DNA of 64,000 bases from Hyphomicrobiales bacterium (GCA_930633495.1 CAKNFJ010000001.1:4177001-4241000); one strand, 5' to 3'. Shown: positions 30,813 to 41,082, numbered from the stretch's first letter. Notes: generated from the letters alone by a model not told the origin. Program-made: numbers and translations.

Positions 30813-31739
30813 ATGGCATTCCAAGACCTCTCCTCCGACATCCGCGCCGCGGCTCCCGATCTGCGGGGGCGGCTCCTCGCCAATCAGGAACTCTCCGGGC
30901 TGACGTGGTTCCGCGTCGGCGGCGCCGCGCAGATCCTGTTCACGCCAGCCGATGACGAGGATCTCGCCTATCTGCTCTCGAAGCTACCGGACGAGATCCC
31001 GGTGACGGTGATCGGGCTCGGTTCGAACCTGATCGTGCGCGATGGCGGCATCCCCGGCGTCGTGGTCCGGCTCGGCGGCAAGGCTTTCGGCGAGATCGCG
31101 CTGGAGAGCGGCGACCGGCTGCGGGCGGGCACGGCGGTGCCGGACGTCAAGGTGGCGCGCGCCGCCGCGGATGCCGCGCTCGGGGGGCTCGCCTTCTATC
31201 GCGGCATTCCCGGCTCGATCGGCGGGGCTCTGCGCATGAATGCTGGCGCCCATGGCGGCGAGACGACCGATGTGCTGGTCTCGGCGCGCGGCGTCACCCG
31301 CAAGGGCGAGATCGTGACGCTCAGCCACGCCGAGATGGGATTCACCTATCGCAACAGCGCGGCCTCGACCCGCGACATCATCTTCACCTCGGCGCTGTTC
31401 CAGGGGCGTCCGGGCGATCAGGCCCAGATTCTGGCCGAGATGGACCGGGTGACGCAGGCGCGCGAGGCGGCCCAGCCGATCAAGGAGCGGACCGGCGGCT
31501 CGACCTTCAAGAACCCGGATGGCGGCAAGGCCTGGAAGCTGATCGATGCGGCCGGCTGCCGTGGCCTGCGCATCGGCGGGGCGCAGGTTTCGGAGATGCA
31601 CTGCAACTTCCTGATCAACACCGGCGGCGCAACCGCCGCTGATGTCGAGGGGCTCGGCGAGGAGGTCCGCCGCCGGGTCAAGGACAATTCCGGCTTCGAG
31701 CTCCAGTGGGAGATCAAGCGGCTCGGCATCGCGGCGTAA
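30813..31739 (+). CDS. murB: UDP-N-acetylenolpyruvoylglucosamine reductase
   Basis: 308 residues, type I-like MurB. FAD-binding [33 protein letters not shown] near 130-150, TGGSTFKNP near 228 and EMHCNFLIN near 262. It reduces the enolpyruvyl group to lactyl, forming UDP-MurNAc with NADPH. The usual HANF is HCNF here. In most related clusters it follows murC directly; here the DUF559 gene separates them. Confidence 0.97.
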   Translation: MAFQDLSSDIRAAAPDLRGRLLANQELSGLTWFRVGGAAQILFTPADDEDLAYLLSKLPDEIPVTVIGLGSNLIVRDGGIPGVVVRLGGKAFGEIALESGDRLRAGTAVPDVKVARAAADAALGGLAFYRGIPGSIGGALRMNAGAHGGETTDVLVSARGVTRKGEIVTLSHAEMGFTYRNSAASTRDIIFTSALFQGRPGDQAQILAEMDRVTQAREAAQPIKERTGGSTFKNPDGGKAWKLIDAAGCRGLRIGGAQVSEMHCNFLINTGGATAADVEGLGEEVRRRVKDNSGFELQWEIKRLGIAA

Positions 31740-31902
31740 CGACCCGGCGCGGGAGCGCCACGGCCGCGATTGCTGTCCGGCCCACGGATCGAATCGTCGT
31801 CTTGCATGTAGCCGCCGGGGAGCGGCCGATGCGTGCGCGATTGCAGCAGTTGCTCGACAAAATCGATTGGCCTCGAACGCGTTAACGCTCGCGAGCCGAT
31901 GG

Positions 31903-31927
31903 TTAACGTGCTGTTAACCATCCTTAA
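31903..31927 (+). promoter_or_regulatory. CtrA-type site(s) upstream of ddl
   Basis: TTAA-N7-TTAA (31903-31917), exactly the canonical CtrA full-site spacing, with the second half reading TTAACCAT. A further TTAACC follows 6 bp later (31924). It ends 36 bp before the ddl start. The site is in the position expected for cell-cycle control of a ddl-ftsQAZ transcript. Confidence 0.6.
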
Positions 31928-31962
31928 CCAAGGTCGGCCCATCGCTTCGAACGAGGGCCGGC

Positions 31963-32877
31963 ATGAGCAAACACGTCGCAGTGCTGATGGGAGGGTGGTC
32001 CGTTGAACGGGAGGTCAGCCTCAACAGCGGTGCGGCCTGCGCGCGGGCCCTGGAAGGGCAGGGCTTTCGCGTCACCCGTGTCGACGTGCAGCGCGACGTC
32101 GCCGAGGTGCTGGCGAGGCTGAAGCCGGACGTCGCGTTCAACGCGCTGCACGGGCGCTTCGGAGAAGACGGCACGATTCAGGGCGTGCTCGAGATCCTGC
32201 AGATTCCCTACACCCATTCCGGCGTGCTCGCCTCGGCGCTCGCGATCCGCAAGGACCGGGCGAAGACGGTGGTGAAGGCGGCCGGCGTGCCGGTCGCTCA
32301 TGGCATCAACGTCTCACGCTTCGCGGCGGCGAAAACCCATGTCCTGCCCCCGCCCTATGTGCTCAAGCCGATCGACGAGGGCTCCTCGGTCGGCGTCGTG
32401 ATCGTGAAGAAGGGCAGGGAGCATCCGCCGCAGGAAATCGCCCGGCCGGACTGGCCGTGCGGCGAGATGCTGCTGGCTGAAACCTTCATCGCCGGACGCG
32501 AACTGACCTGCGCCGTGATGGGCGACCGGGTGCTCGGCGTCACCGAGATCAAGGCCGCGACCGGCGACTTCTACGACTACGATGCGAAGTACGCGAAAGG
32601 CGGCTCGATCCACATCTGCCCGGCTCAAATTTTACCGAAAATTTACCAGCAGATCGAAGAGTGTGCGTTAACGGCGCATCAAGCAATCGGATGCCGGGGC
32701 GTCAGCCGATCTGACTTCCGCTACGACGACGAGACCGACACGCTCGTCTGGCTGGAGGTCAATACGCAGCCCGGGATGACCGAGACCAGCCTGGTGCCCG
32801 AACTGGCTGCCCATGCGGGTCTGAATTTCGGTGAGCTCGTCAAATGGATGGTGGCGGACGCCTCCCTCGATCGGTGA
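31963..32877 (+). CDS. ddl: D-alanine:D-alanine ligase
   Basis: 304 residues. ATP-grasp fold with GGWSVEREVSLNSG at 10-23, YVLKPIDEGSSVGV near 130 and the C-terminal EVNTQPGMTETSLVPE. It makes the D-Ala-D-Ala used by MurF. GC content and codon use match the neighbours. 5 bp to ftsQ. Confidence 0.96.
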   Translation: MSKHVAVLMGGWSVEREVSLNSGAACARALEGQGFRVTRVDVQRDVAEVLARLKPDVAFNALHGRFGEDGTIQGVLEILQIPYTHSGVLASALAIRKDRAKTVVKAAGVPVAHGINVSRFAAAKTHVLPPPYVLKPIDEGSSVGVVIVKKGREHPPQEIARPDWPCGEMLLAETFIAGRELTCAVMGDRVLGVTEIKAATGDFYDYDAKYAKGGSIHICPAQILPKIYQQIEECALTAHQAIGCRGVSRSDFRYDDETDTLVWLEVNTQPGMTETSLVPELAAHAGLNFGELVKWMVADASLDR

Positions 32878-32882
32878 AAGCG

Positions 32883-33845
32883 ATGACGGCGAAACCCGTT
32901 TCAACGCAGCGACGTAGCCCGGCGGTGGTGCCGGCGGCGCGCCTGCCGGTCCGGCATGCCGGGCCGCAGCTGCTCGTCGGCGAGCGCCAGGGGCGCTGGG
33001 GCCGCCGTTCGCGCCGCAGCGCCATCGCGGTGCCGTTCGCGCAGCGCCTGCCGCGCAGCCTCGGCACCTGGCTCGCGCTGGGCTTCCTGACGCTCAGCCT
33101 CGGCAGCGGCTTCGTCATGGGCGGGCACTGGCAGGACCTTCAGGACAATTACGGCGAGCCGCGCCACATGCTGGCCCGCGTGCTCGGCTTCGGCATCGAC
33201 CGCGTCACGATCTCGGGGCTGTCCGGGCTCTCGGAGCAGGAGGTGCTGGTCGCGGCTGGCATCGATCCGAAGACCTCGCTGGTGTTCTTCGATGCCGACG
33301 AGGCCCGCAAGCAGCTCGAGGCGACGCCGCTGATTCGCGAAGCGGCGGTGCGCAAGCTCTATCCGGGCGAGGTCTCGATCGCGCTCACCGAGCGCGAGCC
33401 CTATGCGCTCTGGCAGGTCAAGGGGGAGCTTTTCGTGATCGCGGCCGACGGCACGGTGATCGACAAGATGGATGACGGCCGCTTCGCCTATCTGCCGCTG
33501 GTCGTCGGCAAGGACGCCAACAACCGTGCTGGCGAATATCTGGCGCTGCGCAATCAGGCGGGTCCATTCGCCCAGCACATCCGCGCCGCCACGCTGATTT
33601 CGGGGCGGCGCTGGAACCTCAAGCTCGACAACGGCATGGATGTGCGCCTGCCCGAGACCAAGCCGGAGGCTGCCCTGCAGCGGCTCGTCTCGCTGGAAAG
33701 CGACTTCCGGGTTCTGGAGAAGGACGTGCTCGCCATCGATCTGCGCCAGCCCGACCGGGTGGTGATGCGCCTCTCCGAGGAAGCGGCCGCGGCTCGCGCC
33801 GACCAGCTGAAGAGCAAGGCCAAGAAGAAGGGAGGCGAAGCGTGA
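32883..33845 (+). CDS. ftsQ: Cell division protein FtsQ
   Basis: 320 residues from the ATG at 32883. A long basic cytoplasmic N-terminus (1-58), one membrane helix (about 60-80), a POTRA domain (about 104-175, IDRVTISGLSGLSEQEVLVAAGI) and the FtsQ beta domain (EREPYALWQVKGELFVIAADG) follow. It joins FtsL and FtsB at the septum. The stop overlaps the GTG start of ftsA. Confidence 0.95.
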   Translation: MTAKPVSTQRRSPAVVPAARLPVRHAGPQLLVGERQGRWGRRSRRSAIAVPFAQRLPRSLGTWLALGFLTLSLGSGFVMGGHWQDLQDNYGEPRHMLARVLGFGIDRVTISGLSGLSEQEVLVAAGIDPKTSLVFFDADEARKQLEATPLIREAAVRKLYPGEVSIALTEREPYALWQVKGELFVIAADGTVIDKMDDGRFAYLPLVVGKDANNRAGEYLALRNQAGPFAQHIRAATLISGRRWNLKLDNGMDVRLPETKPEAALQRLVSLESDFRVLEKDVLAIDLRQPDRVVMRLSEEAAAARADQLKSKAKKKGGEA

Positions 33846-35173
33846 ACCACGTCACCTCCCAGGGTCTGACGCCCCGCATGCGTCCGCTGTCGTCGCGCAA
33901 GAGCGCGACCTTGTCGATTCTCGACATCGGCACGAGCAAGGTCGTCTGCCTGATCGCCGAGCTGAACCCGGCCGAGGCCAATGAGCGGCTACGCGGGCGC
34001 ACCCATGTCGCCCGAATCATTGGCATCGGTCATCAGCGCTCGCTTGGCCTCAAGGGCGGCGCGATCATCGATCTCGAAAGCGCCGAGCGCGCGATTCGTG
34101 CTGCCGTGGACGCAGCGGAGCGCATGGCCAAGGTCGAGGTGCAGTCGGTCATCGTCAACCTGACCGGCGGGCGCATCGGCTCGCAGCATTATGCGGCGAG
34201 CGTCGACCTGCGCTCCGGCTCGGTGGGCGACGGCGACGTCAAGCGCGTGCTCGCCACCGCGGCGACCCATGCGATCCGCCCCGGCAAGGCCGTGCTCCAT
34301 GCGCTGCCGACCGGCTATGCGCTCGACGGTGTACCGGGCGTGCTCGATCCGCGCGGGCTGATCGGCGGCAAGCTCTCGGTCGACATGCATGTCGTTGCGA
34401 GCGAGGCGGCTGCGGCGCGCAACGTCATGCTGGCGGTCGAGCGCTGCCATCTCGAGGTCGAGGCCGTGGTGGCGACGCCCTACGCCTCCGGCCTCTCGGT
34501 GCTGGTCGACGACGAGGCCGAGATGGGCGTCGTCGTGGTCGATCTCGGCGGCGGCACCACCAGCCTCGGCGTGTTCTCGGGCGGGCATCTCGTCCATGCC
34601 GACGCGATCGCGGTCGGCGGCAACCACATCACCATGGACGTGGCGCGCGGCCTCTCCACCCGCGTCTCGGCGGCGGAGCGGCTGAAGACGCTGCACGGCT
34701 CCTGCATCTCCAGCGCTTCCGACGAGCGCGACATGATCGCGGTGCCGCAGGTCGACGACGACGAACGCGACATGCCGAACCATCTCGCCAAGTCGCATCT
34801 CGTGCGGATCATCAAGCCGCGCGTCGAGGAGATTCTCGAACTGGTGCGCGACCGGCTGACCCAAGCGGGTTTCTCGGCCCAGGCCGGACGGCGCGTCGTC
34901 CTGACCGGCGGTGCCTGCCAGCTCACCGGCTTGCCGGAAGTGGCGCGCCGCATCCTCGGCGGGCAGGTCCGGACCGGCCGCCCCCTCGGAATCAAGGGTT
35001 TGCCGGAAGCCGGCAAGGGCCCTGCCTTCTCGGCTGCCGTCGGGCTGCTGGTCTATCCGCAGGTCGCCCATGTCGAGCATTTTGAGCCGCGCGCGGCCGG
35101 TGCGCGCTACTTCGCGACCGGGACGGATGGCTACTTCTCGCGTGTCGGGCGGTGGCTGAAGGACAGTTTCTAG
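33842..35173 (+). CDS. ftsA: Cell division protein FtsA
   Basis: 443 residues, GTG start at 33842 coupled to the ftsQ stop. Actin-like ATPase fold with ILDIGTSKVVCL near 22-33, VVVDLGGGTTSLGVFSGG near 232 and LTGGACQLTG near 355. A C-terminal amphipathic stretch (YFSRVGRWLKDSF) is the membrane-targeting sequence. It tethers FtsZ to the membrane. A CGTGG/CCACG hairpin follows 2 bp after the stop. Confidence 0.97.
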   Translation: MNHVTSQGLTPRMRPLSSRKSATLSILDIGTSKVVCLIAELNPAEANERLRGRTHVARIIGIGHQRSLGLKGGAIIDLESAERAIRAAVDAAERMAKVEVQSVIVNLTGGRIGSQHYAASVDLRSGSVGDGDVKRVLATAATHAIRPGKAVLHALPTGYALDGVPGVLDPRGLIGGKLSVDMHVVASEAAAARNVMLAVERCHLEVEAVVATPYASGLSVLVDDEAEMGVVVVDLGGGTTSLGVFSGGHLVHADAIAVGGNHITMDVARGLSTRVSAAERLKTLHGSCISSASDERDMIAVPQVDDDERDMPNHLAKSHLVRIIKPRVEEILELVRDRLTQAGFSAQAGRRVVLTGGACQLTGLPEVARRILGGQVRTGRPLGIKGLPEAGKGPAFSAAVGLLVYPQVAHVEHFEPRAAGARYFATGTDGYFSRVGRWLKDSF

Positions 35174-35296
35174 ACCGTGGTGAAAGCCACGTTCGAGATT
35201 TGAGTGAGTACCGCCCGCGCCAGCGGGCACGGCGTCAAACGTAGCAATCGGGACGGCTCCCGCCAGGCGCCGGACACAGGATCAAAAGAGGCAACC

Positions 35297-36994
35297 ATGG
35301 CGATGAATCTGCAAGCCCCGGACATCCGGGAACTGAAGCCCCGGATCACGGTCTTCGGCGTCGGCGGAGCCGGCGGCAATGCGGTGAACAACATGATCGA
35401 GGCCGGCCTCGACGGGGTCGATTTCGTCTGTGCCAACACCGATGCCCAGGCTCTGGCGCTCTCGCGCGCTCCCCGCATCATCCAGATGGGCTTGCAGGTC
35501 ACCGAGGGCCTCGGCGCCGGTTCGCAGCCGGAAGTCGGCCGCGCTGCGGCTGAGGAAGTGATCGACGAGATCCGCGACCATCTGGCGGGCGCGCACATGG
35601 TCTTCATCACTGCTGGCATGGGCGGCGGCACCGGCACGGGCGCGGCTCCGGCGATCGCCCGCGTCGCCCGCGATATGGGCATCCTGACCGTTGGCGTCGT
35701 CACCAAGCCGTTCCAGTTCGAGGGCCAGCGCCGGATGCGCATGGCGGAAGCCGGCATCGGCGAGCTGAACGAGGCGGTCGACACGCTGATCGTCATCCCG
35801 AACCAGAACCTGTTCCGCGTCGCCAACGAGACCACCGGCTTCGCCGATGCCTTCGGCATGGCCGACCAGGTGCTCTATTCGGGCGTCGCCTGCATCACCG
35901 ACCTGATGGTCCGCCCCGGCCTGATCAACCTCGACTTCGCCGACGTGCGCGCCGTCATGCGCGGCATGGGCAAGGCGATGATGGGCACCGGCGAATCGCA
36001 GGGCGAGAAGCGCGCGCTCACCGCCGCCCAGGCCGCGATCAACAACCCGCTGCTCGACGACATCTCGATGAAGGGCGCGCGCGGCCTGCTGATCTCGATC
36101 ACCGGCGGGCGCGACATGAAGCTCTATGAGGTCGACGAGGCCGCGACCCGCATCCGCGAGGAGGTCGACTCCGAGGCGAACATCATCGTCGGCGCCACTT
36201 TCGACGAATCGCTCGAGGGCACCGTGCGCGTCTCGGTCGTCGCCACCGGCATCGACAAGCCGATCTCCAGCCAGGCCGAGACCGACGACACCGAGGCGCG
36301 CATCGCCCAGGTCGCCGAGCGGCTGAAGCAGGAGGCCCGCCTGCGCTCGACCGCGGCCGCTCCCCGCCCTGTCGCCCAGATGGCTCCGGCGCCGGCCCCG
36401 GTGATCGAGACCGTCCGTCACGTCCCGGTTGCCGAGCCGATGCCCGCCGCTCCGATCGCGCAGGACATTCGCATCGAGCCGGTCCAGCCCCGCCCGGTGA
36501 TGGTCGCGGCTCCGGCTCCCGAGCCGGCCGTCCACGCCGAGCCGCATATGCATTTCGACGACAGCTTCATTCCGCCGATGCCCGAGCGCGCGGTGGTCCG
36601 CCCGACCCGCATGCCGCGCGTTGAGGATCTGCCGGCCCCGGGGCAGGCCCAGCTCAACGCCCAGCGCGGCGCCCAGCCCGCGCCGGTGCCGCCGAACGCG
36701 CTCGAGCAGAAGCGCATGTCGCTGATGCAGCGACTCGCCTCGGTCGGCTTCGGCCGCAAGGAGGAGGAAGCGGTCGAGCCGGCTCCCGCTCCGGTCCGCC
36801 AGGTTCCGCAGGCCCCGATGCCGCAGGCTGCGGCGCCGAGCGCCGCGCATGCCGAGTACATGCGCCGCCCGGCCCAGCCGGCCGTCCGTCCGGCCCAGGG
36901 GCAGCTCGACCCGCATGGCCGTGCCGCACCGGCGCGCAGCAGCGAGGAAGACCAACTGGAGATTCCCGCTTTCCTGCGCCGCCAGGCCAACTGA
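35297..36994 (+). CDS. ftsZ: Cell division GTPase FtsZ
   Basis: 565 residues from the ATG at 35297. Tubulin-like signature GGGTGTGA at 109-116 and T7-loop [11 protein letters not shown] near 209-219. The GTPase core ends around residue 320. An Ala/Pro-rich linker of about 225 residues leads to the conserved C-terminal peptide [10 protein letters not shown], which binds FtsA. Total length is well above the approximately 383 of E. coli, as is usual in Hyphomicrobiales. A 123-bp spacer after ftsA may hold its own promoter. Confidence 0.98.
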   Translation: MAMNLQAPDIRELKPRITVFGVGGAGGNAVNNMIEAGLDGVDFVCANTDAQALALSRAPRIIQMGLQVTEGLGAGSQPEVGRAAAEEVIDEIRDHLAGAHMVFITAGMGGGTGTGAAPAIARVARDMGILTVGVVTKPFQFEGQRRMRMAEAGIGELNEAVDTLIVIPNQNLFRVANETTGFADAFGMADQVLYSGVACITDLMVRPGLINLDFADVRAVMRGMGKAMMGTGESQGEKRALTAAQAAINNPLLDDISMKGARGLLISITGGRDMKLYEVDEAATRIREEVDSEANIIVGATFDESLEGTVRVSVVATGIDKPISSQAETDDTEARIAQVAERLKQEARLRSTAAAPRPVAQMAPAPAPVIETVRHVPVAEPMPAAPIAQDIRIEPVQPRPVMVAAPAPEPAVHAEPHMHFDDSFIPPMPERAVVRPTRMPRVEDLPAPGQAQLNAQRGAQPAPVPPNALEQKRMSLMQRLASVGFGRKEEEAVEPAPAPVRQVPQAPMPQAAAPSAAHAEYMRRPAQPAVRPAQGQLDPHGRAAPARSSEEDQLEIPAFLRRQAN

Positions 36995-37027
36995 GACGCC
37001 TAACAGCTCTTAACGGTTCTGTAACAG

Positions 37028-37058
37028 ATCCCGCCGCGGTCCTCCGCGGCGGGATTTT
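37028..37058 (+). terminator. Rho-independent terminator after ftsZ
   Basis: 12-bp perfect stem ATCCCGCCGCGG / CCGCGGCGGGAT with TCCT loop, ending in TTTT; 33 bp past the ftsZ stop. It marks the end of the ddl-ftsQAZ transcript. Confidence 0.85.
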
Positions 37059-37294
37059 CGTTGTTAGAATATCGTTATCTTTCAGCGTGTTATAACGCGC
37101 CGGTCGCAGGCTTTCGGCTGTAACACAGCGAAAGAAAGCGTGATTTTGAGAGGCTGCTCCGAAAGCTTATGTTGCAACCACACCAAGAGGCTTGCGCATC
37201 GGGGCAACCCGGAGCCGACCTCGGAGGCCTCGCCGGCGGCGGCACTGTCCAGTGCGGATTTGTAGCGGCCCGGCGATCAGGATTGGATAACGGA
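37059..37294. other. Upstream region of lpxC
   Basis: It contains GTTATAAC (inside 37086-37099, near-palindromic CGTGTTATAACGCG) and an AT-rich run at 37060-37085, suiting a promoter or operator for lpxC. No ORF is supported. Confidence 0.45.
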
Positions 37295-38242
37295 ATGAAG
37301 TTCGATCGGCAGACGACCCTGCGAGCCGCAGTGACCTTGACCGGCATCGGCGTTCACTCGGGCGCTCCGGCCAGCATCTGCCTCAAGCCCTCCAGCGCCA
37401 ATTCCGGCGTCGTCTTCCTGCGGACGGGCATCGAGGGCATGCCGGCCCAGCTCATCCATGCCAAGCACACCAAGGTCAGCGCCACCGAGCTCTGCACCGT
37501 GATCGGCGATCGCGGCCCGGCCTCGGTTTCGACGATCGAGCACCTGATGTCGGCCTGCGCCGGCCTCGGCCTGGACAACGTACTGGTCGAGATCGACGGC
37601 CCCGAGATGCCGATCATGGACGGCAGCGCCACCGAGTTCGTCACCGCGATCGAGGCGACCGGAATGGTGACGCTCACCGCGCCGCGCCGCTACCTCAAGG
37701 TTCTTCAGCCGGTCCGAATCGAGAATGGCCGCGCCTTCGCCGAGCTGGCGCCGGCTGAGCAGGGCTTCCGCCTCGATGTCGAGATCGACTTCGACAGCGC
37801 GGTGATCGGCCGCCAGCGCAAGATCTTCGACCTCGATGCCCAGGCCTATGCCAGCGAGATCTCGCGGGCCCGTACCTTTGGCTTCATGCGCGATGTCGAG
37901 CAGCTCTGGAAGGCGGGCTTCGCCCAGGGCGCCTCGCTCGACAACACCGTCGCGGTCGGCGACGACAAGGTCATCAACCCGGAAGGGCTGCGCTACAGCG
38001 ACGAGTTCGTGCGCCACAAGGTGCTCGATGCGATCGGCGACCTCGCGCTCGCCGGCTACCCGATCATCGGCGAGTTCCGCTCCTATTGCGGCGGTCACCG
38101 CATGAATGTCCGCATCCTGGAAGCGCTGTTCGCGGATCGCGCCAATTTCGCGATCGTCGAAGCTCAGCCGGTCTTCGCGGCGCCGCGCGCCGTGCAGATG
38201 GCCGCGGCCGCTCCGGCCGCCTATGCGCCGGATCTGCACTGA
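37295..38242 (+). CDS. lpxC: UDP-3-O-acyl-N-acetylglucosamine deacetylase
   Basis: 315 residues from the ATG at 37295. Zinc ligands His83 (STIEHLMSA), His241 and Asp245 (HKVLDAIGD), and catalytic His268 (GGHRMN) all align in spacing with E. coli LpxC. First committed step of lipid A synthesis. An in-frame extension to 37169 is open but not family-like. Confidence 0.97.
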   Translation: MKFDRQTTLRAAVTLTGIGVHSGAPASICLKPSSANSGVVFLRTGIEGMPAQLIHAKHTKVSATELCTVIGDRGPASVSTIEHLMSACAGLGLDNVLVEIDGPEMPIMDGSATEFVTAIEATGMVTLTAPRRYLKVLQPVRIENGRAFAELAPAEQGFRLDVEIDFDSAVIGRQRKIFDLDAQAYASEISRARTFGFMRDVEQLWKAGFAQGASLDNTVAVGDDKVINPEGLRYSDEFVRHKVLDAIGDLALAGYPIIGEFRSYCGGHRMNVRILEALFADRANFAIVEAQPVFAAPRAVQMAAAAPAAYAPDLH

Positions 38243-38367
38243 AAAGTTTCCGGTCGGCGCTTTTCGCCTTTCCTTCGCCGGGTTTTTGTCCCAGATGCCG
38301 CATGTCTGCGGAAACGTGCCCTAGCCGGTTTTCGGCAGTGGCGCGCAGGAAGTGTCTGAGGTAAGGC

Positions 38368-39333
38368 ATGCTTCCCGCCAGCAGGGACGATCGAAAGAGG
38401 ACGGACGACGTGAGCGTGACGCGGCAAGGCCTTCCGGCAATCCATCGCGGCCAGTACCCGCGCAAGGGCATCGCCCTGGCGCTCGGCGCCGCCATGCTGC
38501 TTGGCGGCTGCGATACGCTGTCCTCGCTCAACCCCTTCGACAAGCCCGAGGTCTACAAGCCCGACCTCACGCCGGCGGAGCCGGCCGACAAGCTCTACAA
38601 CGAGGGCCTGGCGCGTCTGCAGAACGGCGACAGCGAAGGCGCGACCAAGCGATTCGAGGATATCGACAAGTCGGCGCCGTTCTCGCCCTACGCCCGCAAG
38701 GGCTTGCTGATGACGGCGTATACGAACTTCCAGGCCAATAAGTGGGAAGAGGCGATCACCGCCTCGAAGCGCTTCATCGCGCAGAACCCCGCGAGCCCCG
38801 ATGCCGCCTATGCACAGTACATCATGGCGATGTCCTATTATAACCAGATCCCGGATACGACCCGCGATCAGGAGCGGACCGGGCAGGCGATCCAGGCCTT
38901 CGAGCAGCTCATCGCCAATTATCCGAAGTCGGAATACGTCGTGGACGCCAAGGAGAAGCTCCTGGTGGCGCGCGACCAGCTGGCCGGCAAGGAGATGAAT
39001 GTCGGCCGCTATTATCTCGAGAAGCGCAACTACACCGGCGCGGTGAACCGCTTCCGCGACGTCATTATCAAGTACCAGACCACACGCCATGTCGAGGAGG
39101 CGCTGATGCGCCTGACCGAGGCCTATATGGCGATGGGAATCACCAATGAGGCGCAGACGGCGGCTGCCGTGCTCGGCCACAACTTCCCCGACAGCCCCTG
39201 GTACAAGGACGCCTACGCCCTGCTGCAGAGCGGCGGCCTGGAGCCGCGCGAGGATCGCGGTTCCTATATCAGCCGGGCGTTCAACGGCTTCCAGCGCACG
39301 GTCGGCGGTCTTTTCGGGTTCGGCGGTCGCTGA
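38368..39333 (+). CDS. bamD: Outer membrane protein assembly factor BamD
   Basis: Up to 321 residues, a lipoprotein with lipobox LLGGC (Cys48 from the ATG at 38368). A GTG at 38410 with AAAGAGGA upstream would give a shorter, more typical signal peptide (Cys34), and either start is possible. Five TPR-like repeats span about 75-290 (YNEGLARLQNGDSEGATKRF, then AYAQYIMAMSYYN). It is part of the BAM complex inserting outer-membrane proteins. Confidence 0.93.
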   Translation: MLPASRDDRKRTDDVSVTRQGLPAIHRGQYPRKGIALALGAAMLLGGCDTLSSLNPFDKPEVYKPDLTPAEPADKLYNEGLARLQNGDSEGATKRFEDIDKSAPFSPYARKGLLMTAYTNFQANKWEEAITASKRFIAQNPASPDAAYAQYIMAMSYYNQIPDTTRDQERTGQAIQAFEQLIANYPKSEYVVDAKEKLLVARDQLAGKEMNVGRYYLEKRNYTGAVNRFRDVIIKYQTTRHVEEALMRLTEAYMAMGITNEAQTAAAVLGHNFPDSPWYKDAYALLQSGGLEPREDRGSYISRAFNGFQRTVGGLFGFGGR

Positions 39334-39394
39334 CGAGGCAGGCATGACGGGTCCCGGACGATCCTGCCGGTTCCGCAAGCCGCGCTGAGCGCCC

Positions 39395-41077
39395 ATGCTG
39401 GCGCAGCTCTCCATCCGCGACATCGTCCTGATCGACCGGCTCGATCTGGGCTTTCGTGACGGCCTGAGCGTTCTCACGGGCGAGACGGGCGCGGGCAAGT
39501 CCATCCTGCTCGATGGCTTCGCGCTCGCGCTCGGGGGCCGTGGCGACGGTTCGCTCGTTCGTCACGGCGAAGCGCAGGGGCAGGTCAGTGCCGTCTTCGA
39601 CCTGCCGCTCGGGCATGCGGCGCGCAAGCTGGCGCAGGCGCAGGAGATCGACACCGACGGCGATCTCATCCTGCGCCGGGTGCAATATGCCGACGGGCGC
39701 ACGCGTGCCTTCATCAACGACCAGCCGGTTTCCGTGCAGATCCTACGCATGGTCGGGGCCGCCATCGTCGAGATTCACGGCCAGCATGACGACCGGGCAC
39801 TGACCGATCCCGCTCAGCATCGCGCGATTCTCGACGGCTTCGGTGGCCTCGAGAAGCAGGCCGAGACCGTGGCCGAGGCCAGCGAAACGCTCAAGCGCGC
39901 CCGGCAGGCACTGCAATCCCAGCGCCTGCGGGTCGAGGCGGCGCGCAAGGAGGCGGACTTCCTGCGGCACGCCGTCGAGGAGCTGGCCAAGCTCTCACCG
40001 CAGCCGGGCGAGGAGGATGCGCTCGCCGCGACCCGCCAGTCGATGATGCAGGCCGAGAAGGTGGCGCGCGATCTGATCGATGCGCATGAGGCAGTCGGCG
40101 GGCAGGCATCGCCGGTCGCGTCGCTGGCCGCCGTGTTGCGCCGGCTGGAGCGGCGGGCCGGGCAGGCGCCGGAACTGGTCGATCCCTCGATTGCGGCGCT
40201 CAACACCGCGATCGTCGCGCTGGAGGAGGCGGGCGAGGCGCTTGCGGCGGCGATGCGGGCCGCCGAATACGATCCCCGCGAGCAGGAGCGCGTCGAGGAG
40301 CGGCTTTTTGCCCTGCGTGCCGCCGGACGGAAATACGACGTGCCGGTCGATGGGCTGCCGTTGCTGGCGGCGACGATGGCGAGCGACCTCGCGGCGCTCG
40401 ACGAAAGCGAATCGTCGCTGGCGCGGCTGGAAGCCGATTTGAACGAGGCCGAGAAGGCGTTCGTCAGCCAGGCGCAGGCCTTGTCGGAAGGGCGCAAGGC
40501 CGCGGCGGCGCGCCTCGACGCCGCCGTCAAGGCCGAGCTGCCGCCGCTCAAGCTGGAGCGTGCCCGCTTCATCACGCGAATCGAGAGCGACGAGGGTGCG
40601 CGGGGACCGGAGGGCTTCGACCGGGTCGAGTTCTGGGTCGAGACCAATCCGGGCACGCGGCCGGGACCGATGATGAAGGTGGCTTCGGGCGGCGAGCTCT
40701 CGCGCTTCATGCTGGCGCTCAAGGTGGTGCTGGCCGAGCGCGGTTCGGCCCCGACGCTGGTCTTCGACGAGATCGATACCGGCGTCGGCGGCGCCGTCGC
40801 CGATGCGATCGGCGAGCGGCTGGCGCGGCTCGCGGGCCAGGTGCAGGTGATCTCGGTGACGCATGCGCCGCAGGTCGCGGCCAAGGCCGGGCAGCATTTC
40901 CTGATCGCCAAATCGGCGGGGGAGGGCGAGGCCTCACGCACCGTGACGCGCGTCACCGCGCTGGAGCAGCAGGCGCGGCGCGAGGAAATCGCCCGGATGC
41001 TGGCCGGCGCTTCTATCACCGAGGAGGCGCGGGCCGCGGCCGGGCGCCTGCTGGAAGCGGCGGGGTTGCGCGGCTGA
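39395..41077 (+). CDS. recN: DNA repair protein RecN
   Basis: 560 residues, SMC-like. Walker A GETGAGKS at 29-36, two coiled-coil arms (about 150-215 and 300-370), then SGGELSRFMLALKVV and Walker B TLVFDEIDTGVGG near 450-462, ending VTHAPQVAAKA. It gathers broken DNA ends for recombination. Placement after bamD is common in alphaproteobacteria. No LexA box of the GTTC-N7-GTTC type was seen upstream. Confidence 0.96.
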   Translation: MLAQLSIRDIVLIDRLDLGFRDGLSVLTGETGAGKSILLDGFALALGGRGDGSLVRHGEAQGQVSAVFDLPLGHAARKLAQAQEIDTDGDLILRRVQYADGRTRAFINDQPVSVQILRMVGAAIVEIHGQHDDRALTDPAQHRAILDGFGGLEKQAETVAEASETLKRARQALQSQRLRVEAARKEADFLRHAVEELAKLSPQPGEEDALAATRQSMMQAEKVARDLIDAHEAVGGQASPVASLAAVLRRLERRAGQAPELVDPSIAALNTAIVALEEAGEALAAAMRAAEYDPREQERVEERLFALRAAGRKYDVPVDGLPLLAATMASDLAALDESESSLARLEADLNEAEKAFVSQAQALSEGRKAAAARLDAAVKAELPPLKLERARFITRIESDEGARGPEGFDRVEFWVETNPGTRPGPMMKVASGGELSRFMLALKVVLAERGSAPTLVFDEIDTGVGGAVADAIGERLARLAGQVQVISVTHAPQVAAKAGQHFLIAKSAGEGEASRTVTRVTALEQQARREEIARMLAGASITEEARAAAGRLLEAAGLRG

Positions 41078-41082
41078 GGCTG

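Noticed and set aside
32883..37058. Mobile element or prophage explanation for the interrupted dcw cluster
   Set aside because: No transposase, integrase, terminal repeats or target duplications were found around the inserted genes, apart from the intergenic palindromes.
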